This document shows positions 1 to 10,292 of a stretch of 64,000 nucleotides of DNA, piece by piece. The notes under the pieces are model-generated. The model saw nothing but the letters and a program-made list of their open reading frames with translations. It was not told the DNA's origin and made no database searches. Source of the DNA: Narthecium ossifragum (lineage: Eukaryota; Streptophyta; Magnoliopsida; Dioscoreales; Nartheciaceae). The DNA lies in the NCBI GenBank assembly GCA_963920575.1, contig OY986971.1, positions 12,154,779 through 12,218,778 on the forward strand, in the 5' to 3' direction. A program made the translations under genes and the position numbers. How positions within the stretch are numbered: the stretch's first letter is position 1; the number at the start of each line of letters is the position of its first letter.

Positions 1-69
1 TACGGCAATTTCAGTACCGATGCGCAGTCTGAATGGCAGAAAGGAAAATAAGTTGGAAGTCCGAGCGAA

Positions 70-417
70 GGTCCGATCGATCGGACCTGGCAAAACTGTG
101 ACAGAACATGTAGTTTTTGGCTGAATATGGTTCGATCGATCGAACCATCCCTCCTTTTGAGCTAGATCGATCCGACTCCTAGAGTTGGATCTATCGGACT
201 CAAAAATACCCAGAGAATGTGGATTTTTATGCATCCGATCGATCCAGCACTTAAAGTTCGATCGATCGGACTTGGGAATTAAAGTTGACAGAACGTATGC
301 TTTCTAAAGGAGCAAAGTTCGATCGATCCATCCATCGATCGGGCTCGGGCGTGAAGAGAAGTTGAAGATGTTCATGAGACCGATCGATCCAGCATCCAAG
401 GTCCGATCGATCGGACT
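70..417. promoter_or_regulatory. Palindrome array in U3 of element 1 5' LTR
   Basis: About eight sites share the core CGATCGATCG. Perfect palindromes include GGTCCGATCGATCGGACC (70-87) and GGTTCGATCGATCGAACC (129-146). Others are near-palindromes, spaced some 20-60 bp apart. The array ends about 58 bp before the TATA box. A regulatory role is inferred from position only. Confidence 0.6.
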
Positions 418-475
418 TTCCCCAGTGAATAAAATCGACGATTGTGATCTAATCCGAGGGTGGATACACTTGAGG

Positions 476-485
476 CTATAAATAG
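476..485 (+). promoter_or_regulatory. TATA box of element 1 5' LTR
   Basis: CTATAAATAG lies in a stretch that is conserved in the LTRs of element 2, element A and the LTR at 62808. Transcription would start about 30 bp downstream. Confidence 0.75.
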
Positions 486-1381
486 GACTCTTTCTAGGGT
501 TTGAGGGGGGATTCTTGGACACTTTTGGCTGCTCTTTCTCCTCCTTTATATTTTTTCTAGGTTTTATTTTCTTTATTAGAATCTTTTGAGGATTTTTCTC
601 GATGGCCCTGCGTGGCTAAATCTTGATCCTTGGTCGAGGAGACTGAAACCTCGGAATCAATGAGACTGTGAGATCTAATTTATTTTTATTGTTCAGTTTA
701 TAGATGAGTATTGAATGTTCTTCTGTGTTTATCTTCATGATTGTCTTGTCTAATTGCTAGGAGCGCTACTAGTTTATTATTCATGGCGATCTACTGCTAT
801 GTTGGATATCAAATCCGGAATTGTTTGATCCCTCTAATCTGCGAAGCAACTAGGATCTAATAATTTACTGCTGATCAGATCTTGTTAGATCTTAGGAAGA
901 ATATTCAACTAGATTAAATGCAACCGCTTGTGCTTGTGTTGTTTAGCTTCATCGATCTCCCTATTCTTAATGCTGCTACTAGATTAAATCTACAGCGCTT
1001 GTCTTAGGTTGTCTAGTAGTTAGGGTTGATTAGATCGCTTGTTTCTAATTAACTATGATCGAGGAGAGATTCGAATTTAATTCGGACGGTGAATATTCAT
1101 GGTATGAATTGATTGATACTTGCATCTATGATCAGTTGTTGGATTCCGATGGTGGATGTTGACTCAGACCAAGGTTTGTTCTCTTGATTCAACTTGTTTC
1201 TTTTATTTAGATTATTTCTTTATTGTTTTTCCTCACGTTTAAAAACCCCCCCTATCTTTGTTCACTAAGCACAAAACTAGACTGAACACTCTTCGTGGGA
1301 TCGACTCGTACTCGCACTATTACATTTGTTTTGAAGAGTATTGGATTTATTTTTGAGTGCCTGCGACAGCACATCAAATTT

Positions 1382-1399
1382 TGGCGCCGTTGCCGGGGA
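1382..1399 (+). other. Primer binding site, tRNA-Asp type
   Basis: TGGCGCCGTTGCCGGGGA is the complement of the 3' end of plant tRNA-Asp, five bases after the LTR. This is the usual primer of the Athila group. Confidence 0.9.
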
Positions 1400-1409
1400 G
1401 TGATTCTAG

Positions 1410-1754
1410 TTGATTTTTGTGCTTATAGTGATCTTTATTTTCAAAAAAAAAAAAAAAAAAACTGAGAACCCCTTGGTTATGGACCCGAATTATGATATGC
1501 CACCGGGTTACATATGGAATGATGATTTGTCTTTTGGTTATGAACCCGTTTACAATAATTACATATATGGTTTCTCAAACCCGGCCTATGATTCATATTC
1601 ATATTCTTATAACTCGGATTTTAGAGGTCATACCTACCCAAGTCGGGAGTTTCAAGCAGAAATGCTGACGATGCTGAAGGAAATGGAAGAAAATATTAAT
1701 TCCTTAAGAGAATCACGTATTTTTTGGGAGGAAAGATTTTCTAGGGAACGTTAA
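1410..1754 (+). pseudogene. gag-like N-terminal remnant of element 1
   Basis: The likely start is the ATG at 1479, just after an A-rich run (1442-1460). The product is Tyr/Asn/Pro-rich at its N-terminus and then has a short charged helix-like stretch (MLTMLKEMEENINSLRES). The same frame continues past a TAA at about 1752, through residues resembling the Cys-Asp-Ala repeats of element A, to another stop near 1941. There is no zinc knuckle and no recognisable capsid fold. I read it as a decayed or reduced gag leader; the call rests on position and on similarity to element A. Confidence 0.4.
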
Positions 1755-1836
1755 AAAACTGAGAACCTCTTCATTGCTCAGTCACAAATGCAACAAAAGC
1801 CACTAATAATTGACCAAGTTAATGTGAGTCACTCTT

Positions 1837-2598
1837 TTGATAAAGAAGTTGATAGATATGATTCTATACCTCATGTTTGCAATGATAATACTTGTGATGC
1901 TTTTGTTTCTGATGATAATGATATATGTCATAAATACTTGTGATTCTTTGTCGGTTCATGAAATTAATGATGATATTTCACTGACTGCTGAGGTTGGAGA
2001 TGCTTCGGGGGAGATTCTAAAGATGGCAGATGAAGAAGTTGTCCAACCATGTCCAGTCGACCGCGAGAAAGATTCGGTCGACCGCCGAGAACACAAGGAG
2101 CACTTATTCGAAGAACATCCTCCGACTGAAGTTGACAGCATTCCTGTTAAGCCGCGAGGTATATTTCCTGTGACTATCTCATCTTCATTAGTGGTTAAAA
2201 AGGAGATGACCTTAGTAGATATTTTCATATCTCGACGGATTTATTTTCGATCATGTAATCTTGACATCTCTGACAATCAAAACGACGACATTATTAATAG
2301 TTCAATGGATGATTCGATTATAGTTGAGCAGAATGTTGACTCCTTTCTTCCTGATCACCATGATGACATGCATTTTTGTTTGAGAGATCTAGCTATGTTG
2401 TTTACTGGTGTTAGTATGGAAAAGCTAAATCTCAGTTTTGAAATATGCCACTTGAGTTCATATGTTAAATTAACCTTGCTAGCACTATTGAGGTTAAATA
2501 TCCATATTATGGCATCCATTGATTTTGCATACCATCTTGCTAGAGAATGGCCACCGAGGGCACGATTAAAACTTTTTCTATTGTATATAGTAGTTTAG
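1837..2598 (+). CDS. Unknown ORF with the PRGIF/RIYFR module (element 1)
   Basis: The real homology starts near residue 50 (AEVGDASGEIL) and runs to about residue 210. The earlier hydrophobic residues are probably a frameshifted reading of the gag-like repeat region. The module has a Ser/Asp-rich linker, then PRGIFPVTISSS, MTLVDIF, RIYFRSC and an acidic tail. Closely similar sequence follows the protease in element 2 (12556-13038) and ends the gag of element A. It occupies the place where RT begins in complete Athila elements. I do not recognise the fold and propose no function. In this copy the module is free of stops. Confidence 0.55.
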   Translation: MIKKLIDMILYLMFAMIILVMLLFLMIMIYVINTCDSLSVHEINDDISLTAEVGDASGEILKMADEEVVQPCPVDREKDSVDRREHKEHLFEEHPPTEVDSIPVKPRGIFPVTISSSLVVKKEMTLVDIFISRRIYFRSCNLDISDNQNDDIINSSMDDSIIVEQNVDSFLPDHHDDMHFCLRDLAMLFTGVSMEKLNLSFEICHLSSYVKLTLLALLRLNIHIMASIDFAYHLAREWPPRARLKLFLLYIVV

Positions 2599-2790
2599 TT
2601 TGCTTTATTTACTTTCTTGTGTGCTTGAGAGTGCTTGAATTATTTTTAGGTTGTGTGTTTGCATGTTTGCTTTTGTTTTGCTTTGCTTTGCTTTTGCTTT
2701 GTAGGTGATTGAGTACCCCCTGTGATACATGAAGAATTCACCCAGACATGCAGTGAACCATTCCTGTGCAACTCATAAACAAACGCGCTG

Positions 2791-2808
2791 CTTGGAAGGC
2801 AACCCAAG
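2791..2808 (+). other. Conserved hairpin, GGAAGGCAACCC copy (element 1)
   Basis: CTTGGAAGGCAACCCAAG folds into a stem with an AGGCAA loop and one broken pair. Equivalent hairpins stand in element 2 (13427-13444), element C (34750-34765, minus) and element E (55348-55363), each after the last coding part. Confidence 0.55.
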
Positions 2809-4131
2809 GGGAGTTCGTTCCTTTCTCTTTTTAGTCATTTTTGCTTTTCTTTGCATTCCACCTTACATTGGGGACAATGTCAGTTTCAAGTGTGGGGGAG
2901 GAGATCTAGGTTGCATTTGCCATGAGCGAGAACTAGTTAAGCTTAACATATTCATAACATGATTGAATGAGTAATTTTGCGACTTAGAATTAATTAGTTG
3001 AGTTATTTTCTTTGCAATGGTAGTGACTAAATTAGTAGACAAAAGCTGGTGAGATTTTGAGCCTTTAGACTGACACATTCATATCAGTCTCACTAATTTC
3101 TTTCATGAGAGATATTCTTCCATGGATTTGTTTCTCTAGAACTTGCTTTGATTCTATTCGAGGTCACGTTGACACATGCAGACATGAACATGATTAAGGC
3201 CATTTTTTGTCTTAAGCTACATAAGCCAAATAGCCTACCTTGCAATTAATTTTTTCTTTTGCTAAACACCTTTGAGCTTTATTGACTTTATTGTTAACCC
3301 ACAGTACAAGCCTTAAACCTGAAAAATATTTCTGTTACCCAAGCCATAAAACTAGTGGAGCATTGATCATCATTATGACATGTATGGGTGCAAAAGTTCA
3401 AGTGTGGGGGTGTTTGGATTTGTGGTATGGCTATATTTGAAACAAAAAAAAGAAAAAGAAAGAAAGAAGAAAGTGAAGGAGGAAATTGTTTCTCATGTTA
3501 CAAAATGTGTTTATGAATCATCCTAATACTCCAAAAAAAAGGGGTATGTCTATGTATGATTTCTACAAAAGGTGGAAGTTGTTGCAAAAGATTGTTCACT
3601 ATTTCAGTAAAAAGTATTCCTTTGAACAATCTCTTTGCCAATGTGGTAATGTTTTATGGGCTGAGTATGTTAAAGCTAAGTTGAAGAAAGTTGTTGAATG
3701 GAGTGATTGGTTGTACATGTCTTATTAATGCATTTTTGCTCCATTAGTTTCATTGGCTTTTGAGCTATATTCCCAAATATTTCCCACCTTAATCCTAGAC
3801 CCCATTACAACCTTTTGAAGTCCTTATGATTTGTGTTATGCATGTGATTCTAGTGGCGGAGAATGAGAAGATAAGCAAGCTTATGGTAGATCATTTTCAT
3901 TGGAATGAATTTGAGTGAAATACATACCCTTCAAACACATGAGAGTTGAGTGTTAATTTCCGTGAGGGTCTACTTATTTAGTATGCTTCATCTTCAAGTG
4001 GAAATGCTTACTGATTGATTTTTATGTTGTCTAAAAATATTTGTTCATGATGTGTTATGAGTTGTGAAGAGCTTGATTGTTCTTTGTTGATGGCGTTGCA
4101 ACCTTGATATCTTGAGTAGAGTGAATTTTAG

Positions 4132-4153
4132 TTTTGCCCGAGGACGAGCAAAA
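4132..4153 (+). other. Conserved hairpin next to the polypurine tract (element 1)
   Basis: TTTGCCCGAGGACGAGCAAA forms an 8-bp stem with one mismatch and an AGGA loop, 7 bases before the polypurine tract GTGGGGGAA (4161-4169). The same hairpin with a different single mismatch occurs in elements C and E. Confidence 0.55.
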
Positions 4154-4160
4154 GCTAAGT

Positions 4161-4171
4161 GTGGGGGAATT
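4161..4171 (+). other. Polypurine tract of element 1
   Basis: GTGGGGGAATT abuts the TG of the 3' LTR, the expected plus-strand primer position. Confidence 0.8.
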
Positions 4172-5822
4172 TGATGATAATGCATAATGTTATATTTTTA
4201 TCACTTAATATTTAATCTCCTATGCTTATTTAGTTCAATACACTCATTATTCTTATATTTTGATTTAGGATGCAATGGAAGTCCTTAAGTCGAAAAGAAG
4301 CTGAAAAGAGTGCTTGGATCAACTTTAATGATTTTTCTGTACCTGTTCATGAAGAACCAGAGGATGTGCCATACATGGTTGGAAAGCTCTTGAAGTCTAG
4401 ATTCTGGAGAATTTTACGGTTCGTGATTCCGAGTTTCCTAGAGGAAGTTACGGCAATTTCAGTACCGATGCGCAGTCTGAATGGCAGAAAGGAAAATAAG
4501 CTGGAAGTCCGAGCGAGGTCCGATCGATCGGACCTGGCAAAACCGTGACAGAACATGTAATTTTTGGCTGAATATGGTTCGATCGATCGAACCATTCCTC
4601 TTTTGAGCTAGATCGATCCGACTCCTAGAGTTGGATCTATCGGACTCAAAAATACCCAGAGAATGTGGATTTTTATGCATCCGATCGATCCAGCACTTAA
4701 AGTTCGATCGATCGGACTTGGGAATTAAAGTTGACAGAACGTATGCTTTCTAAAGGAGCAAAGTTCGATCGATCCATCCATCGATCGGGCTCGGGCGTGA
4801 AGAGAAGTTGAAGATGTTAATGAGACCGATCGATCCAGCATCCAAGGTCCGATCGATCGGACTTTCCCCAGTGAATAAAATCGACGATTGTGATCTAATC
4901 CGAGGGTGGATACACTTGAGGCTATAAATAGGACTATTTCTAGGGTTTGAGGGGGGATTCTTGGACACTTTTGGCTGCTCTTTCTCCTCCTTTATATTTT
5001 TTTTAGGTTTTATTTTCTTTATTAGAATCTTTTGAGGATTGTTCTCGATGGCCCTGCGTGGCTAAATCTTGATCCTTGGTCGAGGAGACTGAAACCTCGG
5101 AATCAATGAGACTGTGAGATCTAATTTATTTTTATTGTTCAGTTTATAGATGAGTATTGAATGTTCTTCTGTGTTTATCTTCATGATTGTCTTGTCTAAT
5201 TGCTAGGAGCGCTACTAGTTTATTATTCATGGCGATCTACTGCTAGGTTGGATATCAAATCCGGAATTGTTTGATCCCTCTAGTCTGCGAAGCAACTAGG
5301 ATCTAATAATTTACTGCTGATCAGATCTGGTTAGATCTTAGGAAGAATATTCAACTAGATTAAATGCAACCGCTTGTGCTTGTGTTGTTTAGCTTCATCG
5401 ATCTCCCTATTCTTAATGCTGCTACTAGATTAAATCTACAGCGCTTGTCTTAGGTTGTCTAGTAGTTAGGGTTGATTAGATCGCTTGATTCTAATTAACT
5501 ATGATCGAGGAGAGATTCGAATTTAATTCGGACAGTGAATATTCATGGTATGAATTGATTGATACTTGCATCTATGATCAGTTGTTGGATTCCGATGGTG
5601 GATGTTGACTCAGACCAAGGTTTGTTCTCTTGATTCAACTTGTTTCTTTTATTTAGATTATTTCTTTATTGTTTTTCCTCACGTTTAAAAACCCCCCCTA
5701 TCTTTGTTCACTAAGCACAAAACTAGACTGAACACTCTTCGTGGGATCGACTCGTACTCGCACTACTACATTTGTTTTGAAGAGTATTGGATTTATTTTT
5801 GAGTGCCTGCGACAGTACATCA
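4172..5822 (+). repeat. 3' LTR of element 1 (complete, 1651 bp)
   Basis: Begins TGATGATAATGC after the polypurine tract and ends ACATCA. It contains a palindrome array (about 4517-4863) and a TATA box (4922-4931), as in the 5' copy. Confidence 0.93.
4517..4863. promoter_or_regulatory. Palindrome array in U3 of element 1 3' LTR
   Basis: Same sites as 70-417, with one-base differences; the first perfect 18-bp palindrome is at 4517-4534. The array ends about 58 bp before the TATA box at 4922. Confidence 0.6.
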
Positions 5823-7323
5823 ATATGACAAGTAGAAGAGCTAATTTTTGCATTCTAACTCCAATAAACAAGATAGTTGGATCTCTCAAATAGAAATATG
5901 TGTCATCATTGTGCTCAAGTGTCAGTGACTCATTCAATAACCTATCAATAATGTCATCATGCTCGTGGTCAAGGATGGTAAGATCACAAAATCTGAAGTA
6001 AATCCGTTGAAGTTTAAAAGTATCTATCAAGGTCATGTTTTTCCTAACTATCCAAGGAGATGAAATAAACACAGAAAATATACCTCGCGGCTTAGAGGCA
6101 ATGACTTGAAGTTCAGCCGATGGAGGTTCAACGAATACATGGACGTGGTGGTCTTGGTAGTCGTCCGGATCTTCCTCGCTACTGACCGGCCCGTACTGGA
6201 GTACTTCGTCTTCTTCCAATTGATGTGTCCCTCCGAGTTCATGCACACTAAAAGATGTGATTACCTCGCAAACTTGGCGTGCCTTCTCCTCGTCCTTGAT
6301 AAGTAACTGCAGAATGAAAGAGTCAAAATTAGGGTTGGTTTTAGCCTTCTTAAGTAAGTCCAAAATCTCTGTGATAGAAAGTAGAAGAGAAACATGTGCA
6401 TCGCCAGCATCAGAGGCATAAGCATGTGCATTACTAACATTGGAATCATGAGCATATGCATAGTGAATGTTAGTATCATGAACATGTGTATGAGCGCTAA
6501 AATCATTTGCATATGCATCACACACATTAGAATCAATAGTTTGTGCATCAATAGAAATAGAATTTTGAACCTGCACAGTAGTACTAAAGTCAAGAACAAA
6601 TGCATCATCAACATGAACATCTTGAGCATGTACACCATAAGCATTAAAATCATGGTTGTATGCATCACAAGCACTAAAGTCATCGACACATACATCATAC
6701 GTGTTAGGCTCATCAATATGCACATCCTGGGAAGTAGTAACATAAGTATCATGCATATAGTCATCATAAGCACTAGGATAAGAGTAGAAAGGCTCATTGT
6801 GTTGCAGATAGTTGTTGGACGTTAAGGCGACAATGGGATGCTTGTAGAATTTGGCATTGATATGACCATGATAATCATCCCAGTGCTCCGAAACCGTCTG
6901 TGTATGAGTCGTCTCAACAAGCTCATCCAAGTGCTTCTTAGTTTCATCAAGATCAATCTGCAAAAACTCACTCGTGCATCTTGTTTCAAGAGCTTGACGT
7001 TCATGCTCAGTTAATCCATAATAAAAATAGCTAACTAAACACCAACTAGCATAACCACGGTGAGGGCATGAAGCTATTAAACTTTTAAATCGCTGCCGTG
7101 CATCACATAATGTCTCATCATTCTTTTGTGCAAAGGATGAAATCTTTCTTTTCAATGCGTTAATCTTATAATTAGGAAGATACTCATTGACAGAAACATG
7201 ACTCATTCTATTCTCCTCTCTCAATTCGGATGTACTTTTCATTCGAAATGTTGTTTGAGACATTCCATCTCTCGACTTCATAGAACATAACCTCAAATAG
7301 TCTTGATATAATTCATTTTCCAT
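5823..7323 (-). CDS. gag-like protein fused to the PRGIF/RIYFR module (element A), truncated
   Basis: An open frame of about 500 codons, starting MENELYQDYL. Residues about 55-130 resemble a retrotransposon gag: an RFKSLIASCP motif, then a VSYFYYGL motif and LETR. A long His/Asp/Ala/Asn-rich low-complexity part follows (about 170-310), with recurring CDAY/DFSA units. Then comes a helical segment and the shared PRGIF...RIYFRFCDL module (about 410-490). There is no zinc knuckle, protease or RT. The frame reads on into element 1's LTR down to 5698, but that tail is not part of the gene. One stop-free frame in an otherwise decayed setting suggests recent coding use, or chance survival. Confidence 0.6.
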
Positions 7324-7527
7324 CCTCTTTTTTCATTTTTTTTTTGTTTTTGGTCAGTTTTTTTTTTCAGCAAGTAAATATAAAACTAAAAATCAAAACA
7401 AAACTAAAAAGAAAATAAAGCAAACTAAGGAAAAGAAATAAAAATCCAAAGAAAAGGGAGCAAAGTTACCGCCTTCGATGTCTTCAATCATCGTGATCTG
7501 ATGATTCTGGTGTTTTTCTGAACCGAC

Positions 7528-7545
7528 TCCATGGCAACGACGTCA
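7528..7545 (-). other. Decayed tRNA-Asp primer site of element A
   Basis: On the minus strand TGACGTCGTTGCCATGGA differs from the tRNA-Asp complement at four positions, three of them transitions of the kind that follow cytosine methylation. It lies five bases inside the LTR end. Confidence 0.7.
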
Positions 7546-8334
7546 ATTTTTGATATCGCTCAAATGTGTCTCGCACAACGGTAATGGTGCAGTACAGCAT
7601 AAGAGAGGTTGAACCCACAGAGAGACAAGCAGAAAACATCCAAAACGCAAATAACAATGAATTGAAGACAAACGAGAACTTAAGAATTAACTAAATTTGA
7701 TCAAAGGATTTAATTATAATGTAAGGTTAACTAAAGATATCAGGATTTTGATAAGGCTATTTATCAGAAATCACTTGACTCGGACTTAGGTTTTTCTTCT
7801 ACCAACGGTTCATTCAATACTTAGTTAATGGATTCACATCCCAATCACCTTAACTAGAAGATATGGAATTATGAATCTAACGAAATATATAAATGTCTCT
7901 TCCCATGATTGATTCTTCCTTATTATAGTTCTAACTTCATCCAACCCAAACTTAAGAATATATGATACCGGCTGTCACTACAGACAACGTATAGCAAAAG
8001 TTCATCGGGACAAAGCCCTGACTCTATCTTACCAGATCTCTAAGAATACACAATACCAACTCTCACAATCGCCAATGCGTAGCAAAGATTTCATGAGATA
8101 AAGTAGGTAAATAATATATGTAATCCTTGAAGATTCAATACATAGAAGATAGTTTAACAATAAAAATTAAAACTATGAACCATGATGAAGAAGAAACCCT
8201 AATCCTCGCTAGATCATCCGTCCGCCATGCTCGCGGCTTACCCGGCTATGGATAGAGATTTCTTCATCTTCTTTCTTCTTTTTCTCCCCTCCAAAGCTCT
8301 GTAGAAAGAACCTCCTGGAACCCTAAAAAGAGTC

Positions 8335-8344
8335 CTATTTATAG
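8335..8344 (-). promoter_or_regulatory. TATA box of element A LTR
   Basis: CTATAAATAG on the minus strand, about 58 bp downstream of the nearest palindromic site, the same spacing as in element 1. Confidence 0.7.
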
Positions 8345-8402
8345 CCTTAAAGTGTCTCCATCCTCAGATTAGATCTGAGCCATTAATTTTCTTCACTACG
8401 AA

Positions 8403-8590
8403 GGTAAGATCGATCCTTCCATAGGTGTAAGATCGATCCTTTGATATCAAAATCTTCAATTTCTGACTACGCCTGAGGAAAATCGATCCATTGATAGAAG
8501 CATTATCGATCCTTCTCTGTAGGATGGATAGTAGGATGGATCCTTCGATAGGAGAAAGATCGATCCTTCTCCTTGACGATTTCCTCAATA
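8403..8590. promoter_or_regulatory. Palindrome array of element A LTR (part)
   Basis: Repeated AAGATCGATCCTT-like and ATCGATCC sites. The array continues across element 2 at 16083-16175, where AAAAGGATCGATCCTTTT (16141-16158) is a perfect 18-bp palindrome. Element 2 inserted inside this array. Confidence 0.55.
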
Positions 8591-8956
8591 TTCTCGTGTG
8601 AAAGGAGGATTGATGATGTTGCATAACGTTATATTTTTATCCCTTAATACTTAGTCTCATGTGCTTATTTGGTACCTAAATACACTCATTATTCTTATAT
8701 TTTGATTTAGAATGCAATTGAAGTTCTTAAGTTCGAAAAGAAGCTGAAAAGAGTATATAAATCAAATTTAAAGATTAAACTCTACTAGCTGATGAAGAAC
8801 CCGTTGATGTACCATATATGGTTGGAAAGCTCTTGAAGTCTAGTTTCTGGATAATTTTACGGTTCGTGATTTGGAGCTTCCTAGAGAAAGTTACAGTGCT
8901 TTTACTACAACCAGCGCAGGGCAGAATAGCAGAAGAAATGTGAAGGGAATAAAAGA

Positions 8957-9140
8957 TCGATCGTCTTGCCATAAAAGATCGATCCTTTATGCACCCAGCG
9001 AGGATTGATCGTGACGATAAATTTGAAATCCGGAATAACGAGATCGATGTTCTTTCCAGAAGAGATCGATCTGAGTCAGGGTGCAGCCACAATCTGGGAA
9101 GAAAAGATCGATGTTCTTTCCATAAAGATCGATCTTTGTT
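8957..9140. promoter_or_regulatory. Palindrome array in U3 of element 2 5' LTR
   Basis: Sites of the form AAAGATCGATC, GATCGATG and AAGATCGATCTTT, ending about 60 bp before the TATA box. The flanking LTR sequence aligns with element 1, but the array itself does not. Confidence 0.55.
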
Positions 9141-9197
9141 AACCGACTTTGCAGAATTAAGGGCTCAGATCTAATCCGAGGATGGCAAACTTATGGG

Positions 9198-9207
9198 CTA
9201 TAAATTG
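9198..9207 (+). promoter_or_regulatory. TATA box of element 2 5' LTR
   Basis: CTATAAATTG, one base off the CTATAAATAG of the 3' copy at 15202-15211. Confidence 0.65.
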
Positions 9208-10095
9208 GGTTCTTTCTAGGGTTTGAGGGGGGCGAATTCTAGTGGATTTTTGCTGCTACTTTCTATTTCTTTGATATTTCTAGGGTTCTTCTTTCTTCTG
9301 TAAAGGATTGTTCTTGATGACCTTGCGTGGCTAAACCTTAATTATTGGTCGAGGAAACTGAAACCTCGGAATCAATGAAACTGTGAAATCTAATCTATTT
9401 TTATTCTTCAGTTTGTACTTGAGTATTGAATGTTCTTCTATGATTGGATGTTCATAATTGACTTGTCTAATTGCTAGGAGGCCTACTAGTTTATTATTCA
9501 TCGCAATATACTGTTAGGTTGAATATCAAATCCGTAATTGTTTGATCCCTCTAATCTACGAAGCAACTAGGATCTATTGACTTACTGGGTTTCAGAGATT
9601 GTTAGATCTTAGGAAGAACGTTCGACTAAATTAAATGCAACCGCGTGTGCTTGTGTTGTTTAGCTTCATCGATCTCCCTATTCTTAAGGCTTCTACTAGA
9701 TTAAATGTACAACGCTTGTCTTAAGTTGTTTAGTAGTTAGGGTTGATTGGATTGCTTGTTTCTAATTAACTATGATTGAGGAAAGATTCAAATTTAATTC
9801 GAACGTTGAATATTCAAGGTGTGAAATGATATATACTTGCATCGATGATCAGTTACAAAGATTCCGATGGTGGATTTTGACTCAGACCAGGGTTTGTTAT
9901 CTTGAATAATTCCGTTTCCTCAATTTAGATTATTTCTCATTTATTTTCGTTATATTCAAAACCCCCATCTTTGTTCACATAACACAAAACTTATATTAGA
10001 CACTCCTCGTGGGATCGACTCGTACTCGCACTACTACATTGATTTTAAAGAGTATTGGTTTTATTTTTGGTTGCTCGCGATAGCACACCAAATTT

Positions 10096-10113
10096 TGGCG
10101 CCGTTGCTGGGGA
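10096..10113 (+). other. Primer binding site of element 2, tRNA-Asp type
   Basis: TGGCGCCGTTGCTGGGGA, one transition away from the perfect tRNA-Asp complement, five bases after the LTR. Confidence 0.88.
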
Positions 10114-10292
10114 ATGATTCTAGTTGATTTTTGTGCTTATTGTGATCTTTATTTCATAAAAAAAAGGAGTTTGCTTCGTTTATCAGTGATTTAGCGTAGG
10201 ATTTTTATTTATCTTCATTACTCTAGAGCTTTTCTTAATTTGTTTTTCTCGGTTCACCAGAATTTTCATGATTGTGTATGAGTATAGCTTGA

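Larger units (their letters stand above)
1..1376 (+). repeat. 5' LTR of element 1 (partial)
   Basis: Matches 4449-5822 almost base for base. It holds a palindrome array (70-417), a TATA box (476-485) and then the R-U5 part, ending in ACATCA five bases before the primer site. The first 277 bp lie outside the window. Confidence 0.92.
2599..4171 (+). other. 3' non-coding region of element 1
   Basis: AT-rich, with no supported gene. It parallels 13039-14635 of element 2: a hairpin at 2791-2808, a GTGTGGGGGAGGAGAT stretch near 2890, another GTGGGGGTG near 3403, an A-rich patch (3441-3480), a second hairpin (4132-4153) and the polypurine tract. A 243-base ORF at 3486-3728 has no parallel reading frame in element 2 and is not called. 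Confidence 0.6.
1..5822 (+). mobile_element. Element 1: pol-less Athila-like LTR retrotransposon, left end outside window
   Basis: Two near-identical long repeats (1-1376 and 4172-5822) flank a 2.8 kb interior that starts with a tRNA-Asp primer site and ends with a purine-rich tract. Only gag-like remnants and an unknown ORF module lie inside. No protease, RT or integrase is visible, so this is a non-autonomous derivative. By eye the overlapping LTR parts differ at about 15-20 of 1375 positions, so it inserted fairly recently. It interrupts element A: the bases after 5822 (ATATG) should be its target duplication, with the other copy left of the window. About 277 bp of the 5' LTR are missing. 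Confidence 0.9.
5823..8610 (-). mobile_element. Element A (first segment): pol-less Athila-like element, minus strand
   Basis: Read on the minus strand it consists of the larger part of a 5' LTR (8610-7551), a decayed tRNA-Asp primer site and a gag-like ORF. It is cut at 5822/5823 by element 1, so its 3' half must lie left of the window. The first 422 bp of its 5' LTR are at 16088-16509, displaced by element 2, whose AGGAT duplication marks the break. Confidence 0.85.
7551..8610 (-). repeat. 5' LTR of element A, 3' three-quarters
   Basis: Closely matches the plus-strand fragment 16510-17279. It carries a TATA box (8335-8344, minus) and part of the palindrome array (about 8403-8590). 8606-8610 (AGGAT) is the left target duplication of element 2. 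With 16088-16509 the LTR totals about 1.48 kb. Confidence 0.85.
8611..10090 (+). repeat. 5' LTR of element 2 (1480 bp)
   Basis: Begins TGATGATGTTGC, ends GCACACCA. Palindrome array about 8957-9140, TATA at 9198-9207. It is about 33 bp longer than the 3' LTR because of small indels inside the array region. Confidence 0.93.

Noticed and set aside
1382..1399. Possible tRNA gene (sequence complementary to the tRNA-Asp end)
   Set aside because: Only 18 bases match, at the primer site; no cloverleaf around it. The same holds for 10096, 40824, 43359 and 51933.
3486..3728. 80-codon ORF with YDFYKRWKLLQ in the 3' region of element 1
   Set aside because: The corresponding stretch of element 2 (about 14215-14310) is largely deleted and not in frame; too little to support a gene.
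5698..5822. Extension of the element A gag ORF into 5698
   Set aside because: This part is element 1 LTR sequence read antisense; the true ORF is interrupted at 5823.
6261..6825. Met-rich ORFs on both strands overlapping element A gag
   Set aside because: Shadow frames of the repetitive His/Asp/Ala codons.
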